From Hyposmocoma kahamanoa (Eukaryota; Arthropoda; Insecta; Lepidoptera; Cosmopterigidae): a stretch of DNA of 64,000 nucleotides. The translations under genes were made by a program, and so were the position numbers. Every line of letters starts with the position of its first letter. Position 1 is the first letter of the stretch. The notes beneath the pieces are model-generated. The model was given only the letters and a program-made list of their open reading frames with translations. It did no database searches and was not told where the DNA came from. The DNA lies in the NCBI RefSeq assembly GCF_003589595.1, contig NW_020653718.1, positions 3,182,158 through 3,246,157 of the forward strand, given 5' to 3'. Shown here in pieces: positions 22,106 through 31,399 of this stretch.

Positions 22106-22428
22106 GACTATTTAAATACATCCCCCGTTACAACAATAATGGTGACTTACAATTTTGATTTAAAGGAATTAATTACATCACATAGAGTTCTAAGTAGAAC
22201 TACGTAAATAACAGAATGGAACCATGTATAAATAATTTTCTTCCATCAAAATTAGAATTTTTATCGAACCATCAACAACTCCCGCCCGGAGAACTAAAGT
22301 TCGATCAAATATATAAACACGTGTCGGGTATATATATTTGATGGTAGTGTTTGTAACTGTAGTTGCGCTTGTGTTATTAATTTTATGCGGTGGGAGGATG
22401 GGAAAATGGACTGCATGAAAAAATATTC

Positions 22429-22746
22429 TTTTTTTTATCATACCAAGTGATGAGACGAACAAGTCGTGCGCCTGATGGTAAGCGACACGCCTGTCCATTA
22501 CAGTTGCAGTGCCACACAGAGCTTTAAATCGCAAAGATCTGAGAGGCACCGCAACTACGCCTGTCACTCTGAGACATAAGTTGATAAGTCCTATGTGCCT
22601 GTATTTTCACTGTATTTTCCTGTATTTACACACCCTTACACTTCAAAATGGGAACACCATAATGCTCACATTATTGCTTGGCAGAAATAGGTAAGGTGAC
22701 AGTACTTCCCTGGACCATCTCTTTCACAGAGAGCTCTACTGCTACC
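22429..22746 (-). repeat. Family 1 repeat, full-length reference copy
   Basis: At 318 bp this is one of the most complete copies. In sense orientation it starts at GGTAGCAGTAGAGCTC, passes CAAGCAATAATGTGAGCATT, GTGAAAATACAGGCACATAG, CAGATCTTTGCGATTTAAAG and CTTACCATCAGGCGCACGAC, and ends TCACTTGGTATGATAAAAAA. A fixed 5' end and variable A-rich 3' end suggest a retroposed, SINE-like element. The 3' segment CGCTTACCA-CAGGCG resembles tails of moth LINEs. No classical box A/B pair or clear TSD is visible, so the class remains inferred. Confidence 0.9.
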
Positions 22747-22754
22747 AAATAATT

Positions 22755-23380
22755 AATACTAGCGCAGCTAGCAAATTAATTTTCTTAAATTCTTATTCCT
22801 TTCGATATTTCTATTTATCGTTATAATGAAGTGATAGTTGATAAATTTAACTGAATGTGATATAAAAAGACTATAATGTACAAGTAAGTCGCAGTAAGCT
22901 ATAACTATCGTGTTACAACCACCGCAAATTATGTGAGGATATTAAAAATTGGTGTTTCCGAGAACATGGGTGAGAAGGAGATAGCAATTTACTCCGTACT
23001 TCACTCAGGGCTGCCGCAATTGCAAAGTACAGTCAGCATCAAAATGATCAGTGAGTATGGGTCTATTCAAATCTGTGTCTATCTGAACCTTAAACCTTAC
23101 ATCTTTAGATTTACCAGTTTAAATAAAAACTACTTAATGACCTAGCAATAAAATTGATTTTTGTATAATAAATTATTTAAGCTTGTAGTCTCATATCTTT
23201 AACAATCTTACTAATTAATTCTAAGCATAACGTAAAACATTTATAAATGGCTGACCAAATTTAGATAAAATTTGTGACCGTTCGGTAGATAAATAGATTA
23301 AGTTTTTAATTTAGTGCTTATATAAGTTATTCAGTACTTCCTATCCGTATACAAAACAAGGGCAAAAAACTCTCTCTTGT
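22755..23380. other. AT-rich stretch, no supported gene
   Basis: A 70-codon frame at 22933-23145 has a somewhat protein-like composition but no recognisable family. I do not call it. Confidence 0.4.
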
Positions 23381-23385
23381 TTATT

Positions 23386-23565
23386 AACCGACTTTAAAAA
23401 GGAGGAGGTTCGAAATTTGAGTGTACTTTTTTGTGTGTAGTTACGCGGTTTCCCCGGCATTTGTGAACCGATTTTAATGATTTTTTTTGTTGGAAAGAGG
23501 GTACCTTAGTATTGCTCCCTCCGGTTGATCCGGTCTCGCGCACTTTCCGGATATCGATTTTTAAC
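23386..23565 (+). repeat. Family 3 element, 3'-truncated
   Basis: AACCGACTTTAAAAAGGAGG, ATTTGTGAACCGATTTTAATGA, AGAGGGTACCT and the TCTCGCGCACTTTCCGGATA block are in order. The GTCGGTT terminus is absent. A Family 2 element begins immediately after it. Confidence 0.8.
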
Positions 23566-23577
23566 TTTTTAGTATCA

Positions 23578-23967
23578 ATTAAATTTTTTATTGAATTGAT
23601 ATTCAATTATTTTTTATAAAATTACTCCACTAGTTTGATATAATTATTAATACAAAGATCGAACACTCACAAAAAAACACTCAGAAAAAATTCCTTCGAT
23701 CCGGTCGGATTTGAACCGACGTCTTCTTGCATACCGTGCCAGACGCTATACCAACTAAGCCACGGAACGAACCAACGGACCTCACGAATTCCTCTATGTG
23801 CTTGCGTCGTGTCTTTGTACTTGGTCTTTCAACGACTTTTTAGTCGTAGCGCCATCTATGAGAAATCTATTACAGATTTATCACCCAGTTAGTACCTTTA
23901 CAGCTACCAGCCCTGGCGAGAGATGTCGCTATTCACTGTATTAATTAAATTTTTTATTGAATTGATG
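23578..23967 (-). mobile_element. Family 2 element, intact reference copy with 12-bp TSD
   Basis: The 390-bp insertion is bounded by perfect direct repeats TTTTTAGTATCA (23566-23577 and 23968-23979). In sense (minus) orientation it starts ATCAATTCAATAAAAAATTT and ends with the same sequence, so about 25 bp is repeated at both termini. The tRNA-like cassette is internal, about 200 bases from the 5' end: box A TGGCTTAGTTGG (23751-23762) and box B GGTTCAAATCC (23707-23717). The 5' segment contains ATAGATGGCGCTACGA and a GACTAAAAAGTC hairpin. No protein is encoded. A 12-bp TSD indicates retroposition. Repeated ends plus inverted copies elsewhere recall Penelope-like elements, but this is inference. 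Confidence 0.85.
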
Positions 23968-23969
23968 TT

Positions 23970-24290
23970 TTTAGTATCAGTTTATAAAAAATAAACATTG
24001 TTAACTTTGGGTTCCTCTATAGTACGCTAAGGTCATGACCGCGTCTGTAAAGATAAATCTCGTGACGTCCTTTTTTTTTGACAAAATTGACAGTTTAAGT
24101 CAGACAAAACTTTTGTCTTCGTGTTCAAACTATGCCTACTGGAACCGCAGTTATTAGAAGTCGCATTCAAAAGTAAATAATAGATTTATCAATATTTGTG
24201 CATTAAGCAATAGTAGTCCAGGAGATAATGTCTGCCACTCAATTGCTTAATTGAGTGCACACTGTATTAACACGATATACCTACACAAAA
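23970..24290. other. AT-rich stretch, nothing recognised
   Basis: Separates the Family 2 insertion from the hAT-type MITE. I see nothing to annotate. Confidence 0.4.
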
Positions 24291-24298
24291 GACATAAG

Positions 24299-24695
24299 CG
24301 TCGAAGTACATAACCAGAAATAGAGATGAAATAAGGGCCATCCGTCCCTGGCAACTCTTCAGGCAAATGGGCCTTATATAACCTTTGAATATCAACTCTC
24401 GTTTGCGCTGAAATCACAAATTAGAAAGCTGAAATAGTACAGCGCCAACAACTGACCTGTGTATACGTCTCCGTATATTCCAAAAATATTCTGTATTTAT
24501 TGTAATAAAGATAATATCTGTAACTGTGGGGGACTGTTCCATTCGGTGGTGTGGGAAAAACAGTAAAACATCTAACTACAAAACAAACCGCCAATTGTTT
24601 CGAATTCGGGCTGGCCAATCGGAGCGCAGAGGACAGAATAGTTTTAAAAAAAATTAGATGACATTTCGCCTCTATTTCTGGTTATATACTCGATG
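24299..24695. mobile_element. hAT-type MITE, copy 2 (397 bp)
   Basis: Flanked by perfect 8-bp direct repeats GACATAAG (24291-24298 and 24696-24703), the signature of hAT insertion. The left end reads CGTCGAAGTACATAACCAGA. The right end, complemented, reads CATCGAGTATATAACCAGAA, and homology continues through AATAGAG(A/G)(T/C)GAAAT. The interior matches copy 1 in the opposite orientation (for example AAAGCTGAAATAGTACAGCG). No transposase frame, so non-autonomous. Confidence 0.9.
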
Positions 24696-24750
24696 GACAT
24701 AAGTATTTATGTAGTATTTTATTTTATTCCGCAACGCACAAGTCCGTCCG

Positions 24751-24775
24751 TCACTCACTCACTCACTCACTCACT
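24751..24775. repeat. (ACTC)n microsatellite
   Basis: Six tandem CACT units with single-base flanking variation. Confidence 0.9.
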
Positions 24776-25020
24776 AGGGTCCATTGAAAACCAGCGTCAC
24801 AGCCCATTCTCGGCTGTGGCTTTACCTGAATGAGAGCTTTTGCATACGCCACAGCTGCACACATGTCAGTATAGTATTAAGTTATATAGTAAAATTTGTT
24901 GTTTAGTTTAAATTTTCGCTATGCTATTTTTTGTTATTGATTTTATTTTTTGTTCTTATTTTTATTTATATTACTTTTTTGTGTTTCTTTCTTATAATGT
25001 GGCGTTGCAATAAATGGTCA
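24776..25020 (+). other. Possible LINE 3' UTR
   Basis: A GC-moderate block (TCTCGGCTGTGGCTTTACC, CACAGCTGCACACATG) is followed by a T-rich tract and GTTGCAATAAATGGTC. The layout resembles a non-LTR 3' UTR, but no coding remnant is visible. Confidence 0.25.
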
Positions 25021-25187
25021 CTATTTCTATTAATTGTCAGACTGATATTTCGAATCCTCGTGACAGTATTAACCTATGATTTTAATTTCTAACTTACGTA
25101 CATTTCAAATAGCAATATCCCTCACTACCTATAAAAGCCAACACCTGCACGTCCAAGATGGTTCACAACTTGTAAAACACATATTAA

Positions 25188-25469
25188 AAAGAGTTCGTCC
25201 TGGGAAATACTGCCACCTTACCTATGTCTGCCGCCAAGCAGTAATTCTCACATTATTGCATTCCGATTTCGAAGGGAAAGGGTGCTGGTGAAATTACAGG
25301 TGCATGGGATTAGTCAACTTATGAATCAGGTTGACGGGCGCGGTGGAGATGCCCCTCAGATCTTTGCAATTTTAAGCTGTGAGAGGCTGCACTGCAACTG
25401 CTACGGACCGGCTCGCTTATCAACAGGCGCGCAGTCTTGCTCGTCCCGTCACTTGGTGTCATAAAAAAG
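25188..25469 (+). repeat. Family 1 repeat, nearly full
   Basis: Lacks only the first about 20 bases. Ends with TCGTCCCGTCACTTGGTGTC and an A run, and runs straight into an RTE-type SINE tail. Confidence 0.9.
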
Positions 25470-25479
25470 AAAACCCCCA

Positions 25480-25600
25480 AATGCATTGGGCCGACGTGAT
25501 GGATCAGGCCTAAACCTTCTTACCTAAACCTTCTCTTTTTATAAATCTAAGAAGACCCGTGCCTAGCAGTAGAATGTATCGTTAGTGATGATGATAATGC
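25480..25600 (+). mobile_element. RTE-type SINE/LINE tail
   Basis: ATTGGGCCGACGTGATGGAT, CAGGCCTAAACCTTCT, AAGAAGACCCGTGCCTAGCA and a GATGATGAT end form the standard 3' tail of moth RTE-dependent SINEs. The head is missing. Confidence 0.7.
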
Positions 25601-25609
25601 TTGAACACT

Positions 25610-26140
25610 TAATTGCCACCTTGTCTTTTCACTTAAACAACAGAAATAACCTCCATTATCAACCCTATGTTAGAGTAGTAAAAGTGAGATGGATTTTTAA
25701 TGCAGTCATGTTTAAGCCTGCAGGCGAAAATAATACAGATTAGAGAATATATTCAGAATTCAAAATGTTCAGATTTTAAATTTTGTTACTTATCTGCGCC
25801 TTAATTTGATTTCTCGTCAAGTTTATACTGTTTTCGTATGCACTTCTTGAGTTTCTGTCTTCTGTTAACCCTATTCTTAAAAAGCTTAATATTTTCTGAC
25901 ACGAGGCGCTCTCGCGCATCGGAGCCTGCGCAGTTTAATTAAAAACGGTACTCGAAATTCAAAAACGCATTGCGCTCGTAACCTTTATTTGCAAACACTA
26001 ATTTCAAGCCTCTGAACGAATTTCAAAATAATTGTTCTCTTATTCTATGAAGAACATTTTTTCATTGATCAATTTGTTTTTTTTTCCAGGCGTTGTAAGA
26101 TGCTGTTGCCAAATTATACAGAAACAAATTATAAACTTTA
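25610..26140. other. AT-rich stretch, nothing recognised
   Basis: Includes a short GC-richer segment (CACGAGGCGCTCTCGCGCAT, about 25900) without a recognisable function. Confidence 0.4.
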
Positions 26141-26144
26141 GTTC

Positions 26145-26255
26145 TCCGGGCGCAGTGGCGGTCAGGTCGTTGCAATCAAAAGATTTGTGTGGCACAGCAT
26201 CTGTTATGGACAGGTGTGTCGCTTACCAACAGAAGCACGACTTGTTAGTCCCGGC
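26145..26255 (+). repeat. Family 1 repeat, 3' fragment
   Basis: CGGGCGCAGTGGCGG, then a shortened middle, then GTTATGGACAGGTGTGTCGC to CACGACTTGTTAGTCCC. Lacks the final TCACTTGG-ATAAA. Confidence 0.75.
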
Positions 26256-26379
26256 ATTCTTTCCTGGTTTTGAATATCGATTAAAATTACTTAGCAGATG
26301 AATATCATTTAAATAAAACAATTATTTCTAGAAATATTACATCCTAGAAACCAAGCACTCGCGGAGGTATGTATATACA

Positions 26380-26935
26380 CCCATGTAACTTTACAGTGGA
26401 TCAAAAGACATAGCTGCTCACGTGTCAATGACGTAGCAGAAGAACTGGCCAGAAGAGGGTCGGAGATGGACGTTGTATGACCGAAACCTGTAGTGTCCCT
26501 CCTCTACCAATGATCAAGAGCAACTATACACAAAGGTACAGAAACTATTCATAATAACACCTGTGTAACCTATACGGCTCGTAGACAGGCTGGGTAAGCA
26601 TTCCCCAAGCTCAACACTGGTCTGTTTTGTAAATTTCTTAAGCTCAAAAGGAAAGAGCTGCGCATTCTAACGTAACGTAACGTAACGTGTCATAGCCCTT
26701 ATAATAAACACCTTTTCAATTTAGGTATTACGGACAGCCTTCTATGCAGAGCCTGCATGGAGGGGGAGGACACCGCCGCACACATCCTATATACTGCAAT
26801 GTTCCAGGGTGGTCAACTACAGAACGAAATACCTTTGTACGCTCTCCGAAGTCTTCAAAAAACCCAGAAGGGTGCTGAAACTTTTGGAGGACTTGGGTGG
26901 CACGATTAGAACCCTGCACCCACCACACGCAAAAT
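26380..26935 (+). pseudogene. R1-type LINE remnant, RNase H region
   Basis: One frame at about 26385-26479 reads VTLQWIKRHSC...NDVAEELARRGS and then stops. This corresponds to the end of an RNase H domain (LQWIPGH...N..AD.LA..G). After about 230 diverged bases containing CGTAA repeats, another frame (26728-26934) reads GITDSLLCRACMEGEDTAAH, then ILY. This is the Cys-His motif at the C-terminus of R1/TRAS-type non-LTR proteins. No catalytic reverse transcriptase is present. Family assignment is from motif knowledge. Confidence 0.7.
26671..26688. repeat. (CGTAA)n short tandem repeat
   Basis: About 3.5 units inside the R1-type LINE remnant. Confidence 0.8.
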
Positions 26936-27091
26936 AGGCGCCTGGATTTCGAGTCCCAGCCCGTTACACCATACCAAACCATACACCCTAGAAAAGCTCT
27001 CGTCAGATGGAGACTTGTGAGAGAGATCAATGTGCCATCTCTCGAACCTTTGACTTTAAATTTCTAAGTTATACATATTTATGAATTTTAG

Positions 27092-27204
27092 TAGCTATGC
27101 CTCTCGTTAATGGAAGGTGAAGGAAATGTCTTTATGAAATCTGCATGTCGAGAAGGTTCAAAACCTTTGAAAAACACGTGCAGTCCCCAACCCCCACGGG
27201 ACTA
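27092..27204 (+). mobile_element. RTE-type SINE tail, left part
   Basis: CTCTCGTTAATGGAAGGTGA, GAAATCTGCATGTCGAGAAG and CACGTGCAGTCCCCAACCC match the moth RTE-tail. It breaks off at CACGGGACTA and resumes at 27730. Confidence 0.7.
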
Positions 27205-27729
27205 TAGTCCGTCTGTTTTGAAGACGGAGTAAAATGACACTTGTAGGGTTGTCAGATTTCATAAAATTTTAAATAGTTATGTAGTTGTTGTCGATAGTTT
27301 TATCGATAGATTGTGAAAGAAGATAAAATTTTGCCAAAATGACTGAATTATGAATGTACGACGTTCTAACGATTACTAAGTAATTGCTTTGCTGCCTTCT
27401 TTATTCTTATTTTGATAATTGGCCTACTAGTTTAGAGATCGATTTTTATTCATATAAATTTTTATTGATAAAGATATGTATACAAATACAGTGTATGTAT
27501 GAACTTACAAAAATTGACAATTGAAATGAACTTGTGCTCAGTAATTGGATGAATAATGGGTCGAGAATTCAAAGGAAACAATTTCGGCTATTTGTTCCAA
27601 ACGGATGATCAATATTCAGTCGATAGTCGATAAAATATTTATCGACTACAATCACTAGCTGCTCGCAAGTGGGCAACACTTTTGGGCAATGAACTGTCAT
27701 TTTAATCCGTCTTCAAAAAAGACAGACTA
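27205..27729. mobile_element. TA-flanked MITE (Tc1/mariner type)
   Basis: The left end reads TAGTCCGTCTGTTTTGAAGA. The right end, complemented, reads TAGTCTGTCTTTTTTGAAGA. Homology continues through CGGA-TAAAATGACA, giving termini of about 36 bp. A TA dinucleotide flanks both sides (27203-27204 and 27730-27731). The insertion splits an RTE-type SINE tail. No transposase frame. The superfamily call rests on the TA duplication. Confidence 0.8.
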
Positions 27730-27785
27730 TAGCATGGCGTACTATTGCATAAACCCTCTCATTAGAAGATACCCTTTGATTATGA
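27730..27785 (+). mobile_element. RTE-type SINE tail, right part
   Basis: GCATGGCGTACTATTGCATA then AACCCTCTCATTAGAAGA continues the tail (consensus GCGTGGCGGACTATGGCCTA...CCCTCTCATTCTGAGA) interrupted by the TA-flanked MITE. Confidence 0.65.
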
Positions 27786-27789
27786 ATTA

Positions 27790-28190
27790 TGAAAATGGCT
27801 TAGAAAACACTATGTCTTCGATGGAGATGTAGGAGTACGTTTATATATCTAAGTAAAACACACCACAAACCTTGCAAACAACGTAATACTGTCGCTTTTT
27901 TGTTTGGTCCATGTTCGTCTTTTTTCGTCACGACTCGGAGTCCGGACGGTGTATGCTAATACACGATAAGGAGTTCTTTATTCGAAAACAAACTTCGGAA
28001 ATGTTCGGAATGTGAACGTTGCAAATTGGAGTTCTTTATTTAAATAATACCTGACAGTTTAAATCTTCGACGGTTAATTAAGAGCAATCATTGCTTTCTG
28101 GCCAGTTAGAGAAACGTTTGATACTATATTTTTTTAACTGCGTATACTTTTATTGCTGTTTAAAATATTAGCAATAAATTTATTTATTAT
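27790..28190. other. AT-rich stretch, nothing recognised
   Basis: GGAGTTCTTTATT occurs twice (about 27970 and 28030) within an otherwise unique sequence. Confidence 0.4.
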
Positions 28191-28194
28191 TGAG

Positions 28195-28275
28195 TCGCCT
28201 CGGTCTGTAGCTCAGTTGGTAAAATTGGTTGCCCCGCTTTGGCAACAGACGCTGGTTTGAGTCGTATTTTCAGAA
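28195..28275 (+). other. tRNA-like head of an unknown SINE
   Basis: Perfect box A TAGCTCAGTTGG (28208-28219) and a decayed box B GGTTTGAGTCG (28254-28264), then an A-rich run. It is probably a retroposed tRNA-related sequence; no body was identified. Confidence 0.45.
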
Positions 28276-28289
28276 AAAATAAAAATAAA

Positions 28290-29440
28290 ATATGAACATA
28301 ATGTTAATAAAAACACTATAACATTCAATAGTAAATTTTTAAGGACCATTACGAGCCAATATATTTAAACCCGAGGTTGTCTATTACTCCGAAGGTTTAT
28401 AATGGTTTTTAGTCTTGAGGTGTAAACTTTACTTTTAACTTTACTAGCGAGAAAAAAGTAACTTATGAATTTATTTCAATCGTTCGTCTATAACAAAATC
28501 ACGAACCAAAGCTCTGAAGTTTTTGCGGTATTTTTTTTTTCCAACCAGACACAGATAGTCTTTGGCAGATATAAGCGTCTTTCAAACGATTTAAGTGCTA
28601 CATCGTGTCACTAAAATGATCCGTACACAAACGCACTAACGCGGAAAAATAATTTGGCACCAACGTCTATGCGGAAAAGACACGGAAGTAAAATCCAGCG
28701 CAGTCTTAGAACGTAGCATTTTCTTAATGCAAATGGTCCACACTCAAGCACTTTTTTATGTTTCTCAATGCAACGATATCTGTGAAACTGTAGGTTTATT
28801 TACGTTGGTGAATTATTTATTATAATATTGAATTATAATTATCCTTTTTTGTTTTGGTGATTATTTTTAGCAGTTGTTTTAGTTGTAATTATATTGTTTC
28901 ACTTGTTGAAACTACAAACTAGAGCAAGTACTGGCTGTTTGTGTTTATCTAGGTCACTCGATGTAAATTAAAAAATTAGGTACTTTTTACTCCCTTGCGA
29001 TTAAATGATGCACTTTATATTGTAAATTGGGTTATTGGTAGTAAGAAAACGCAGAATCGACCCAGGATAACTTGGAAAAATTATATTCGTATTTCCGACT
29101 TTGAAAACTAGGCGAAGCATAGAAATGACACTTACTACAACAGACTAGAAAGTAAAGAGAAAACAAAAATGGCGGTTCAGTAATTGTTAAAAGATTAATT
29201 TTTAAAATAATAAAATTTAAACAAATCACCCTCGCTACGTGAGGTTATACTGAAGTACTTTTAGAGCATGAAAAGTGAAATACAAACAAAAGCACTTTTT
29301 CCAAAAGTTGCAAAACTTTTCGGAGGTTTCAGGTTTTGTCGTGACTTTTTCCTACAACTTCAATAGAGGTATTGATAAAGTTATAAGTGTACATGCCGCT
29401 ACAAAGACTCGATCCGGCGCAATTTCAATTAAAGACGTAT
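28290..29440. other. Long unique AT-rich stretch
   Basis: I see no repeat or gene. The 65-codon frame at 29032-29229 (minus) has no recognisable domain. Confidence 0.45.
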
Positions 29441-29447
29441 ATTATTA

Positions 29448-29575
29448 ACTGCCTCGGTGGCCCAACGGTTACTGCCACGCAGAGGTCCCAGCTTCGATTC
29501 CCGGGCCGGGAGAAATGTTAGTATGGCTTACATCTATTTCTCTCGTGAGTTTGAGTGTAATGTGTGCGTTATTTA
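29448..29575 (+). mobile_element. tRNA-Gly-like SINE, 3'-truncated
   Basis: Head AACTGCCTCGGTGGCCCAAC with box B GCTTCGATTCCC, followed by GGGCCGGGAGAAATG and TTTCTCTCGTGAGTTTGAGT. The anticodon-side GTGCTGGACT segment is deleted. It ends in a TTTATTTA run. Confidence 0.85.
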
Positions 29576-29597
29576 TTTATTTATTTATATATGTGTA

Positions 29598-29795
29598 ACA
29601 TGTCATTATCATCACCATATCAGTCGGAGACGTTCACTGCTGAACATAGGCCTCCCCAAAAGATTGCCAGACTAGCCGGTCGGACGCGACGTGCATCCAT
29701 CGGTTATCCGCCGCCCTTACCAAGTCCATCTAGTAGGGGCCGTCGCAATGAACGCCTTCCGGGTCGTGGTCTCCATTTGAGTACCTTTCTACCCC
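29598..29795 (-). pseudogene. RTE-type LINE C-terminus and 3' end
   Basis: The minus strand carries the reverse complement of the recurrent moth RTE terminus (TATCAGTCGGAGACGTTCAC, TGCTGAACATAGGCCTCC on plus), preceded by coding for the R.TDD...AG..WM-type tail seen in sense at 36863-37205. The 153-codon plus-strand frame here is antisense to it and not a gene. Confidence 0.7.
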
Positions 29796-29882
29796 AACGG
29801 CCGTCAGTTCTACTTGCTAATCCTTTGAGCTATGTCGGTATCTTTCGTTCTTCTACGGATCCCCTTTATATTTATTTATTTA

Positions 29883-30158
29883 TAGTAGCAGTAGAGCTCC
29901 TTGTGAAAGAGTTCGTCCAGGGAAGTACTGCCACCTTACCGATTTCTGCCGCCAAGCAGCAAAGCGAGCATTACTGCGTTCCGGTTTTGAAGGGTTACGG
30001 TGCTGGTGAAATTAGAGGCACATGAGACTTTTCAACTTATATCTCAGATCTTTGCGATTTAAAGCTCTAAGTGGCACTGCAACTGTTATGGATAGGCGTA
30101 TAGTTTAACATCAGGCTCACGACTTGTTCGTGCCATAACCTATTATCATATAAAAAAA
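29883..30158 (+). repeat. Family 1 repeat, nearly full
   Basis: TAGTAGCAGTAGAGCTCC through CATAACCTATTATCATATAA with A run. The GTCTCAGGGTGACGG to GCCCC block is deleted. Confidence 0.9.
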
Positions 30159-30164
30159 TATATA

Positions 30165-30610
30165 TATGTGTAACATATAGCAACAAGTAAATATGTATCC
30201 AACATTTACAAGTTATTTATATAACATAAGGAGTGCCATAAACCAATTAATTAAACGTTATAAGATACAAGCACAAGTAATCAGTTATTGCTTTGACACA
30301 TTTGGGTCAATTTACGCTATCCTGTATGTTGTAGGTGAATATAAGTGGATGTTATCTACCTGTATTTGAGCAAGTTATACAAGAATAGATATTTATTCGC
30401 TGAAAAATGTAGTTTACAATGGTGTTATAGTATATTATTATTAGATCGTACATTTGACCAAAACTTGGCATGCGAATATTTTACACAATTCGTACTATTT
30501 CAATCACGCACAGTGGTTAAATTTTACATTTTATGTTATCTATTAAGAAATCATTTATATTGTAGTAGCATTGTGTAACTAACAAATTATGCAATTTTAT
30601 TTTAAATTGC
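30165..30610. other. AT-rich stretch, nothing recognised
   Basis: The 77-codon frame at 30345-30578 lies just before a minus-strand LINE remnant and is likely part of its 3' region in antisense. Confidence 0.35.
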
Positions 30611-30614
30611 CTAC

Positions 30615-30935
30615 AATTTAGTTCTTTAACTGCATCTGGTATTTTATTAAATAATTTAGGTGCCAATATAAACATCGTTCTATTGTAAAATTCTTTTTGT
30701 TCCTTGTTTTCCTGGGATGTCTGGTTTTCACTAGATTAAAGTTGCCTGGATTTTGTTTTATATAAACACAGGCCTCGTAAATATACATAGAGGGTAGGGT
30801 TAAAATCTTTAGTTTTCTAAAATAGGGTACACAGCTTTTTCGCTGGCCCACATCAAGTTGAGCAAACTTTGTAACTGCTCTATTCGATATCTCTAACCAA
30901 GTGACCCTTCTAATCTCTCTACTTTCTTGCTTATT
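30615..30935 (-). pseudogene. CR1/Jockey-type reverse transcriptase C-terminus
   Basis: The minus-strand frame includes YFRKLKILTLPSMYIYEACV followed by TRNKKNF. This is the conserved region after the thumb of CR1/Jockey-type non-LTR proteins (FK.LKILTLPS.YIYE, TRNK). An in-frame extension upstream reads VTKFAQLDVGQ. No palm or endonuclease domain is present. Confidence 0.75.
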
Positions 30936-30984
30936 GTTCTCAGAGAGATGACGATTTCAAGTGTTGCTTACCTATGAAATAATT

Positions 30985-31326
30985 TAGTAGCCGTAGAGAT
31001 CTTTGTGAAAGGGTTTGTCCAGAGAAGTACTGCCATTTTACCTCTTTCCGCCGCCAAGCAGTAATGTTAGCAGTACTGCGTTCCGATTTTGAAGGCTAAG
31101 GGTGGTGAAATCACAGCTGTGATTTCACCACCCTTTGCCCCTTCACACCATTATGTAGCTACATAGGACTTGTCAACGTATGTCTCAGGCTGACGGGTGG
31201 CAATGCCCTTCACGTATTTGCTATTTAAAGCTTCGATTGCCACAGCAACTGTTATGGATAGGCGTGTCTGTGACCACCAGGCGCACGACTTGTTCGTACC
31301 GTCACTTGGTCATCATAAAAATAATA
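30985..31326 (+). repeat. Family 1 repeat with internal snap-back palindrome
   Basis: Starts TAGTAGCCGTAGAGATC and ends GTACCGTCACTTGGTCATCA plus A-rich. At 31098-31135 the sense GGGTGGTGAAATCACAG is directly followed by its own reverse complement. The element then resumes at GTAGCTACATAGGACTTGTC. See findings. Confidence 0.9.
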
Positions 31327-31340
31327 AAGATTATTTGACA

Positions 31341-31390
31341 GTAACGCTTACATTACCGCTTGGCGGCAGAAACAATAATCTACTGCTACT
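31341..31390 (-). repeat. Family 1 repeat, 5' fragment
   Basis: GTAACGCTTACATTACCGCT, TGGCGGCAGAAAC and ATCTACTGCTACT in reverse orientation, immediately beside a plus-strand copy. Confidence 0.7.
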
Positions 31391-31399
31391 AAAAATCAC

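Noticed and set aside
23578..23967. Hammerhead ribozyme in the Family 2 leader
   Set aside because: I looked for the CUGANGA...GAAA core expected in Penelope-type repeats and did not find a convincing one. A covariance search would be needed to exclude other ribozymes.
29564..30025. 153-codon plus-strand frame, the longest in the window
   Set aside because: It runs antisense through an RTE-type LINE terminus and then into a Family 1 repeat.
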